A DNA stretch of 27,845 bases. Origin: an uncultured Eubacteriales bacterium (GTDB lineage: Bacteria > Bacillota > Clostridia > Oscillospirales > Oscillospiraceae). Where the stretch lies: the NCBI GenBank assembly GCA_905205195.1, contig CAJLCS010000026.1, positions 1 to 27,845 of the forward strand. The letters run 5' to 3'. This document shows positions 22,627 through 27,845 of this stretch, one piece after another. Both the position numbers and the translations under genes were made by a program. The stretch's first letter is position 1, and every line of letters starts with the position of its first letter. The notes under the pieces are model-generated. The model was given only the letters and a program-made list of their open reading frames with translations, ran no database searches and was not told the DNA's origin.

Positions 22627-23397
22627 CTAAATTTCGTCACGATCCAGAATCGCTTTCATCTTCCGAATTTCTTCTATGGCCGACGGGCAGAAATCGTAGG
22701 GCGATTTTCCCTGCCGGTCCGCGTCGATGATCTGGGGATTGTAGTGGACAAAGCCCAGCAGGTCCTCTGCGGGAATGGCGCTGCGGATGAAGTCCTCATC
22801 CTGCCGGTCCCGGACCTTGCTGCCGACCACCCGCACCCGGCGCACGCCCAGATCCGAGGCCAGCCGCTTGACGTTGCGGTAGGTCTGGACCGACCGGGCG
22901 CCCGGCTCGATCACCACGAGGAACTGGTCCATATTGGCGGCGGTTCCCCGGCCCAGATGCTCGAGGCCCGCTTCCATGTCCATGATGACCACGTCGTTTT
23001 TCCGGTAGGTCAGGCTGGAGAGGATGGCCTTGAGCATGACGTGCTCCGGGCAGACGCAGCCGCTGCCGCCCACATCCACCGTGCCCATGACCAGCAGCTT
23101 GACGCCGTTGACGTCCCGGGCAAATTTTTCGGGGATGTCCGCCACATACGGATTGAGCTTGAAGAATTTATTGGCTTCGTTGGCGCCGGTCCGCTCCTCC
23201 ACCAGCGTCCGCATTTTGGAAATGGGGACGATGGAATCGACCTCCTCCTGGCTCATGCCCAGAGCAAGACCCAGGTTGGCATCCGGGTCCACGTCGGCGG
23301 CGAGGACGGTGCGTCCCTCGTCGGCGTAGAGCCGGGCCAGCGTGGAGGCCAGCGTGGTTTTGCCGACGCCGCCTTTGCCGGTAATCGCTAATTTCAT
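22627..23397 (-). CDS. cooC: CODH maturation ATPase CooC (nickel insertion)
   Basis: A 256-residue MinD/ParA-like P-loop ATPase that binds nickel and helps to assemble the CODH C-cluster. Visible are the deviant Walker A KGGVGKTT (residues 8-15), AADVDPDANLGLALG, the CooC-specific nickel-binding CxC at Cys114/Cys116 (GCVCPEH), and VVIMDMEAGLEHLGRG. ATG 23397 with a weak GGAG upstream; it sits 16 bases after acsA and 12 before acsB, which places it inside the operon. No other nickel-insertion genes (cooT, cooJ) are seen. Confidence 0.94.
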   Translation of the reverse strand: MKLAITGKGGVGKTTLASTLARLYADEGRTVLAADVDPDANLGLALGMSQEEVDSIVPISKMRTLVEERTGANEANKFFKLNPYVADIPEKFARDVNGVKLLVMGTVDVGGSGCVCPEHVMLKAILSSLTYRKNDVVIMDMEAGLEHLGRGTAANMDQFLVVIEPGARSVQTYRNVKRLASDLGVRRVRVVGSKVRDRQDEDFIRSAIPAEDLLGFVHYNPQIIDADRQGKSPYDFCPSAIEEIRKMKAILDRDEI

Positions 23398-23413
23398 GGA
23401 AATCAGGCTCCGA

Positions 23414-25315
23414 TCAGATGCCCAGCGCGGCGCGCTTCTGCTCGATGCGCTCGATCATCTTGTCGCCCAGCTTCTCGATATCGGTTTCCACGGTGTAGTT
23501 GGCTTCCACCCAATCCTTCACGCCGTGCTCGCCGGTCAGCAGCTCGCACACCTCGCTGGAGCCCTTGACATAGGGATCCACGCCCAGGAAGGTGTCGATG
23601 CCGGTGGCGACGACGTAGTTGCCGATGGAGACGGCCTTCTCGCTCATCCATTCGGGGGCGCAGCCGACCACGGGCAGCTTGGAGATGGGCAGGCCGGAGT
23701 CCTTGGACAGCTCGGCTGCCAGCAGCATCATCCGGGAGATATCCACGCAGGAGCCCATGTGCAGGACCGGGGGAATGCCCGCCAGCTCGCACACCCGCTT
23801 CAGACCGGCGCCGCAGTATTCCTTGGCCAGATCCGGATCCATCAGACCGGCCTTGGCGGCGGCCTGCGCGGAGCAGCCGGAGACGATCAGGATGATGTCG
23901 TTTTCCAGCAGCTTCTTCATCAGTTCAATGTGGGCGAAGTCGGGGCGCACCTTGGGGTTGTTGCAGCCGACCATGGCCACGGCGCCGCGAAGCACGCCGG
24001 AGGTGATGCACTCCAGCAGGGGCTTGGTGGTGCCGGTGACGTCCACCTGAGAGTTGGTGACGCCGTCGAGAACCTTCACGATGGCCTCCAGCGAGTAGCC
24101 CACCCGGGCCTTGGAGACCTGATTGGGGATGTTCACCAGATCCTGATTCCGGTTCTTGAAGTTTTCCACGGCCATTTTCACGATGGCCTTGGCGTTTTCA
24201 CCGGCGCTGGCCGCGGAGAACTGGATGAATTCGGAGTCCGGCATCCGGGCGATGGGGGAGGTGGTGATGAACTTGGTATGGAAGCACTTGGACAGGGGTC
24301 CCAGCGCGGGGAAGATGCACTGCACGTCCACGACGATGGCTTCGCAGGCGCCGGTGAGAACCACGTTCTCCTGGCTCAGGAAGTTGCCCGCCATGGGAAT
24401 GCCGTGCCGCATGGCCACCTCGTTGGAGGTGCAGCACACACCGGCCACGTTGATGCCCTTGGCACCCACGCTCTTGGCCAGCGCGATCATTTCGGGGTCG
24501 TTGGCGTAGTAGACCACCATTTCGGACAGGCTGGGATCATGGCCGTGGACGATGATGTTGACCATGTCCTTCTCCATGACGCCGATGTTGGCGGTGGTGT
24601 CCACGGGCTTGGGGGTGCCGAACAGCACGTCGGAGAACTCGGTGCCGGCCATGGAGCCGCCCCAGCCGTCGGACAGACCGGACCGGAGGGACTGACGGAT
24701 CAGCGCTTCCGGCAGGGAGGAACATCCCATGTGGGTCATGTGCAAGGCGGTGGAGACTTCCCGGTCGATGGCACGGGGCTCGATACCGGCGTCATGCCAC
24801 AGCTTCTGGGTGTACTCGGGGGCGCGCTTCAGGAAACGCTGCACGCCGAAGGGCTTGCCGTATTCCAGCAGGGCCATTTCGGCAATTTCGTGGGCCAGAT
24901 CATAGATATCCTTGCCCTCGGTCTCCACGCCCCATTCCTTGGCGATGCGGAGCAGCTTCTCCGGGTCCTTGACCTGGTAGTTGCCGCCTTCCTTGGCCTG
25001 ATACAGGGTGTGGCAGATTTCACGGCCGTGATCGGAGTGGGTGGCGGCACCGCCGGCGACAAAGCGCAGGAAGTTCCGGGCCACGATGCCGTGGACGTCG
25101 CAGCCGCAGATACCGCGGGGGCTCTTGGGGGTGATCCGACAGGGTCCCATGGAACAGATCCGGCAGCAGGTGCCCGCTTCGCCGAAACCGCAATGGGGGG
25201 TCTGGTTCTTGACCCGCTGCTGCCAGGAATCGGCGCCGACCTTCTTGCCGTTTTCCAGCAGAGCATTGGTTGCCGCTTCCATCTCTTCAACGGTGGTTAA
25301 ACGATCCCAATTCAA
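23414..25315 (-). CDS. acsA: Anaerobic CO dehydrogenase catalytic subunit
   Basis: A 633-residue Ni-Fe-S CO dehydrogenase (CooS/AcsA) that interconverts CO2 and CO. The N-terminal cluster cysteines for the D- and B-clusters are present (Cys42, 50, 51, 54, 59 and 70/72, in HCGFGEAGTCCRICSMGPCR and GICGCD). C-cluster ligands are seen as the His of IVHGHDPSL and the cysteines in AGVCCTSNE, VDVQCIFPA, MVGCNNPK, VSGCSAQAA and HMGSCVDIS. Length is normal. The start must be TTG 25315: an in-frame stop lies just upstream, and AGGAGG is well placed 8 bases before. It is the first gene of the operon with cooC and acsB, which suggests a role in the bifunctional CODH/ACS complex. Confidence 0.97.
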   Translation of the reverse strand: MNWDRLTTVEEMEAATNALLENGKKVGADSWQQRVKNQTPHCGFGEAGTCCRICSMGPCRITPKSPRGICGCDVHGIVARNFLRFVAGGAATHSDHGREICHTLYQAKEGGNYQVKDPEKLLRIAKEWGVETEGKDIYDLAHEIAEMALLEYGKPFGVQRFLKRAPEYTQKLWHDAGIEPRAIDREVSTALHMTHMGCSSLPEALIRQSLRSGLSDGWGGSMAGTEFSDVLFGTPKPVDTTANIGVMEKDMVNIIVHGHDPSLSEMVVYYANDPEMIALAKSVGAKGINVAGVCCTSNEVAMRHGIPMAGNFLSQENVVLTGACEAIVVDVQCIFPALGPLSKCFHTKFITTSPIARMPDSEFIQFSAASAGENAKAIVKMAVENFKNRNQDLVNIPNQVSKARVGYSLEAIVKVLDGVTNSQVDVTGTTKPLLECITSGVLRGAVAMVGCNNPKVRPDFAHIELMKKLLENDIILIVSGCSAQAAAKAGLMDPDLAKEYCGAGLKRVCELAGIPPVLHMGSCVDISRMMLLAAELSKDSGLPISKLPVVGCAPEWMSEKAVSIGNYVVATGIDTFLGVDPYVKGSSEVCELLTGEHGVKDWVEANYTVETDIEKLGDKMIERIEQKRAALGI

Positions 25316-25394
25316 AGTGTTTTCCTCCTAAAATACATGGTACTCATAATCAACACGCGCGTCCCGGGGGAACGGCGCATAATGAATCGATATT

Positions 25395-25423
25395 ATTTTA
25401 CTCGTAGGAGGCCGGAATGTCAA
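25395..25423 (-). promoter_or_regulatory. Promoter of the acsA-cooC-acsB operon
   Basis: Minus strand: consensus TTGACA (25418-25423), 17-base spacer, TAAAAT (25395-25400). The 5' leader would be about 73 bases. Confidence 0.8.
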
Positions 25424-25436
25424 TGGACGATTGACA
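25418..25436. promoter_or_regulatory. Candidate operator overlapping the acsA -35 box
   Basis: Perfect 7-bp inverted repeat TGTCAAT (25418-25424), GGACG, ATTGACA (25430-25436). One arm contains the -35 hexamer, so a bound protein would block or touch RNA polymerase. No known regulator motif was matched with confidence. Confidence 0.5.
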
Positions 25437-25455
25437 CATTTCGTGCCGTTTTTCC

Positions 25456-25472
25456 ATCCCCCCAGGGGGGAT
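25456..25472. repeat. G/C-run palindrome between the radical SAM gene and acsA
   Basis: ATCCCCCC-A-GGGGGGAT, perfect 8-bp arms around one base. It lies after the radical SAM stop codon (minus strand), but no U-tract follows, so termination is uncertain. Confidence 0.4.
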
Positions 25473-25485
25473 TCCCGGCGCGCCC

Positions 25486-26343
25486 TCAGAAATCCGGGAT
25501 AAACCCCCGGTCTGCGGCGGCGGCCTCCTGGGTAAAACCCTCCAGCCGGTTGAGATACATCCAGCTGAGGACCGCTTCGTACTCCTCCTCGGTGATGGGT
25601 CGGTCCAGCGGCGGCGTCATGCCCGGCATGGGGGTGTACTGCCGCATCAGGCTCACCAGCACCTGCCCCGGGGCGAACTGCTCGCCGATCCAGTCGAGGA
25701 CCTTCAGGGAATTTTCCACCTGCCCGGGGAGAATCAGGTGGCGGATGAGCACGCCCCGGACGATTTTCTCCCCCTCCCACCGGACTGAGCCGGTCTGGCG
25801 GACCATTTCCGTGATGGCGGCGGCTGCCGTCTCAAAATAGTCCGGCGCCCCGGACAGCCGGGCGGCCAGCGCGTTGTCGGCGTATTTCATGTCCGGCAGG
25901 TAGATGTCCACCGCGCCCTCCAGCGCCCGCAGCGTCTCCGCCCGCTCGTAGCCGCCGCAGTTGTAGACCACCGGCACCGGCAGCTTCGGCGTCAGGGCAG
26001 GCAGCAGGGTGGGAAGAAACTGGGTAGGGGTGACCAGGTCGATGTTTTCCGCACCCTGGGCGATCAGGTCCTCCATGACGGCCCGTAGGCCGGCACTGTC
26101 CATGGGGGCGCCCACCGGGGCACCGCTGATGGCACGGTTCTGGCAGTAGCGGCAGCCCAGGGTGCAGCCGCCGAAGAACACGGCGCCGCTGCCGCCGCTT
26201 CCGGCCAGCACCGGCTCCTCCCAGAAGTGGCGCATGGCCTTGGCCACCAGCGCCCGGTCGCCGCCGCCGCAGAACCCCCGCTGTCCGGCGCTGCGGTTGA
26301 CGCCGCACTGCCGGGGGCAGAGGGTACAGGCATCATAATTCAT
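25486..26343 (-). CDS. PflX-like radical SAM protein
   Basis: A 285-residue radical SAM enzyme. N-terminal cysteines CTLCPRQCGVNR and GFCGGG resemble the PflX/COG1313 group, related to pyruvate formate-lyase activases. The radical SAM motif CTLGCRYC (CxxxCxxC) binds the 4Fe-4S cluster. Further blocks include NIDLVTPTQF, YNCGGYERAETL and VDIYLPDMKYAD. The exact substrate of this group is not known, although some act as glycyl-radical activases. The only glycyl radical enzyme in this window is a remnant 18 kb away. ATG 26343 follows AAGGTGG. It is divergent from rlmD and lies upstream of the CODH operon on the same strand. Confidence 0.88.
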   Translation of the reverse strand: MNYDACTLCPRQCGVNRSAGQRGFCGGGDRALVAKAMRHFWEEPVLAGSGGSGAVFFGGCTLGCRYCQNRAISGAPVGAPMDSAGLRAVMEDLIAQGAENIDLVTPTQFLPTLLPALTPKLPVPVVYNCGGYERAETLRALEGAVDIYLPDMKYADNALAARLSGAPDYFETAAAAITEMVRQTGSVRWEGEKIVRGVLIRHLILPGQVENSLKVLDWIGEQFAPGQVLVSLMRQYTPMPGMTPPLDRPITEEEYEAVLSWMYLNRLEGFTQEAAAADRGFIPDF

Positions 26344-26376
26344 GAAAATTCCACCTTTTTTGCATTTGCTGGCCTT

Positions 26377-26405
26377 ACTTTACCACATCCGCCCCTTTTT
26401 CGCAA
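26377..26405 (-). promoter_or_regulatory. Promoter of the radical SAM gene
   Basis: Minus strand: TTGCGA (26400-26405), 17-base spacer, TAAAGT (26377-26382), 33 bases before the start codon. Confidence 0.55.
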
Positions 26406-26412
26406 CAATCGC

Positions 26413-26441
26413 TTTACCGGCGGCGGAAATTATGGTATGAT
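26413..26441 (+). promoter_or_regulatory. Promoter of the rRNA methyltransferase gene
   Basis: TTTACC (26413-26418), 17-base spacer, TATGAT (26436-26441), 29 bases before ATG 26471. Back-to-back with the radical SAM promoter. Confidence 0.6.
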
Positions 26442-26470
26442 AATCAAAAATCCCGGAAGAAGGACGGCTT

Positions 26471-27845
26471 ATGCTGCAAAAAAACGACTGCTACGAGGTT
26501 ACGATTACCGATTATACCGCCGACGGCCAGGGGGTGGCCCGGGCGGAGGGCTGTGCCGTGTTCGTGCCCAACGCGCTGGCGGGGGAAACCTGCCGGATCC
26601 GCATCGATCAGGTGGGGAAGACCTGGGCCTCCGGCAAAATCGAGACGATTCTGGTCAGATCTCCCCATCGGGTGAACCGGGAATGTCCCGTGGCCAAGCT
26701 GTGCGGCGGCTGCGACTTCTGGCACATGGATTACGAGGAGGAGTGCCGCCTGAAGGCCCGGCGGGTCCTGCAGGCGCTGAACCGGATCGGCGGGGAACAG
26801 TTGGAGACGGTGCCGCTTCTGGCGGCGCCCACCTGCCGTGGCTACCGCAACAAAGCCCAGTATCCGGCGGCGGCCAAAAAGGGCCGGGCCTACGCGGGCT
26901 TTTACCGGGCCGGGACCCATCGGGTGGTGGAAAACGACCGCTGCCTGATTCTGCCGCCGGAAACGGACCGGGTGAAGGAATTGGTGATTGATTATGTCAA
27001 CCAGTCCCAGGTGCCGGTGTACGACGAATCCACCCGCCGGGGGCTGCTGCGGCACATTTACGTCCGCCGGGGCGGCGTGACGGGGCAGATTCTGGTCTGC
27101 CTGGTGGTGAACGGCCGGGAAATCCCCAGGCCCCAGGCCCTGATTGACCGGCTGCGGACCGTGCCGGGCTTTACCACGCTGGTGCTGTCCGTCAACATGA
27201 AGCCGGGCAACGCGGTGCTGGGGGACGAGGAACGGGTCCTGTACGGGCCGGGCTATATTGAGGACCGGCTGTGCGGCCTGACCTTCCGGCTATCGCCCCA
27301 CTCGTTTTATCAGGTGAATCACGATCAGGCGGAGCGGCTGTACCGGGCGGCTATCACCCAGGCGGAAATTACCAAAGAAGATACGGTACTGGACCTGTAC
27401 TGCGGCGCGGGGACCATAACGCTGGCCATGGCCGGTGCGGCGGGCCGGGTCATCGGCGTGGAAGTGGTGCCCCAGGCGGTGGAGGACGCCCGGGAGAACG
27501 CCCGGCGCAACGGGGGGGAGAACGCCACGTTTTTCTGCGGCGATGCAGGACAGGCGGCGCTGGCGCTGGAGGCCCAGGGCATTCGGGCCGACGTGGCGGT
27601 GGTGGACCCGCCACGGAAGGGCCTGAACGCCGATACGATTGAGGCGCTGAGCCGGATGGCTCCCCGCCGGATTGTGTACGTTTCCTGCGACCCGGCCACG
27701 CTGGCCCGGGACGTGGCCCTGCTCAAAGCCCGGGGCTACGGCCTGCGCTCCGCCCAGGCCGTGGACCTGTTCCCGCGCTGCGCCCACGTTGAGACTATAT
27801 GTTTATTGTCCAAACTTAATGCGAAGCAACATATCGAGATTAACT
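26471..27845 (+). CDS. rlmD: 23S rRNA (uracil-5-)-methyltransferase, RumA/RlmD family (runs off the window)
   Basis: 458 codons are visible without a stop. The N-terminal TRAM RNA-binding domain (YEVTITDYTADGQGVARAEG) is followed by iron-sulfur cysteines (CPVAKLCGGCDFW), the SAM motif VLDLYCGAGTITLAMA, VVDPPRKGL and the catalytic VYVSCDPATLARDV. It methylates a uracil of 23S rRNA at C5 using SAM. ATG 26471 has AAGGA upstream. The family normally ends shortly after HVET. Here, from about 27795, the codons abruptly become AT-rich and continue LLSKLNAKQHIEIN, unlike the GC-rich body. This suggests that a mobile element inserted at the 3' end and supplies a substitute tail. Confidence 0.92.
   Translation, partial: MLQKNDCYEVTITDYTADGQGVARAEGCAVFVPNALAGETCRIRIDQVGKTWASGKIETILVRSPHRVNRECPVAKLCGGCDFWHMDYEEECRLKARRVLQALNRIGGEQLETVPLLAAPTCRGYRNKAQYPAAAKKGRAYAGFYRAGTHRVVENDRCLILPPETDRVKELVIDYVNQSQVPVYDESTRRGLLRHIYVRRGGVTGQILVCLVVNGREIPRPQALIDRLRTVPGFTTLVLSVNMKPGNAVLGDEERVLYGPGYIEDRLCGLTFRLSPHSFYQVNHDQAERLYRAAITQAEITKEDTVLDLYCGAGTITLAMAGAAGRVIGVEVVPQAVEDARENARRNGGENATFFCGDAGQAALALEAQGIRADVAVVDPPRKGLNADTIEALSRMAPRRIVYVSCDPATLARDVALLKARGYGLRSAQAVDLFPRCAHVETICLLSKLNAKQHIEIN
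27785..27845. mobile_element. Probable attachment-site junction of a second integrative element
   Basis: Starting at the HVET codons (27785-27796), base composition switches from GC-rich to AT-rich within one reading frame. The 3' end of rumA-type genes is a known insertion site for Firmicute integrative elements (established knowledge). The peptide LLSKLNAKQHIE is, from memory, typical of such hybrid ends. Only about 50 bases of the element are in the window. Confidence 0.6.

Noticed and set aside
17504..25300. Long open frames antisense to the MATE, acsB, cooC and acsA genes
   Set aside because: They are by-products of GC-rich third codon positions. Their translations are Gly/His/Gln/Val-rich low-complexity sequence and the opposite strand carries well-recognised enzymes.
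1..27845. tRNA or rRNA genes
   Set aside because: No cloverleaf-like or rRNA sequence was noticed when reading both strands; a tRNAscan/Infernal run would be decisive.

Overview
The window looks like the chromosome of an anaerobic Clostridia-type Firmicute (probably a gut Oscillospirales-like lineage; this is an inference). The grounds are strong AGGAGG ribosome sites, sigma-A-like promoters, a CODH/acetyl-CoA synthase operon of the bacterial Wood-Ljungdahl type, and Firmicute conjugative-element genes. The core is GC-rich. Both ends are visibly more AT-rich and carry mobile DNA.

Layout. (1) 1-6.5 kb is the end of an integrative element: a broken serine recombinase welded to a 5'-truncated Bce-type ABC ATPase, an intact permease, a GntR regulator, a chain of RNA hairpins with a 35-codon ORF, a sigma-like HTH gene, a 51-aa ORF, a nested terminator, an excisionase and a tyrosine integrase. 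(2) 6.5-10.9 kb is a scrap zone. It holds remnants of a MATE transporter, a glycyl radical enzyme, an O6-alkylguanine-DNA methyltransferase, a corrinoid protein and an unknown gene, around two intact genes (an AraC regulator and a zinc-ribbon PrsW protease). It also holds a 208-bp near-identical copy of part of an ABC ATPase gene that lies 1.27 kb further on. (3) 10.95-12.9 kb has that ABC ATPase/permease operon, divergent from an XRE-AbrB fusion regulator. (4) 12.9-16.5 kb has pyruvate kinase, divergent from a short KdpD/KdpE two-component pair without kdpFABC, then an array of small hairpin repeats. (5) 16.5-20.4 kb is a minus-strand operon: Gfo/Idh oxidoreductase, MATE transporter, HD protein, cytidine deaminase, ending in a decayed GNAT gene. 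(6) 20.4-25.4 kb is the acsA-cooC-acsB operon. (7) 25.5-27.8 kb has a PflX-like radical SAM gene divergent from a 23S rRNA uracil methyltransferase gene. The 3' end of the latter runs into AT-rich sequence that looks like the edge of a second integrative element.

How it works together. The CODH (acsA), its nickel-insertion ATPase (cooC) and acetyl-CoA synthase (acsB) form one transcription unit. It has a strong promoter overlapped by a perfect inverted repeat, a candidate operator. The corrinoid/FeS protein genes (acsC, acsD) and methyltransferase (acsE) needed for the full pathway are not in the window.

Most notable for a second look are the hairpin chain before the sigma-like gene in the element, the templated-looking 208-bp insertion, the GTGATATT hairpin array after kdpE, the palindromes over the acsA and integrase promoters, and the second-element junction in the rRNA methyltransferase gene. 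No clearly new multi-gene system was recognised. All family calls are from reading the translations, without database searches.
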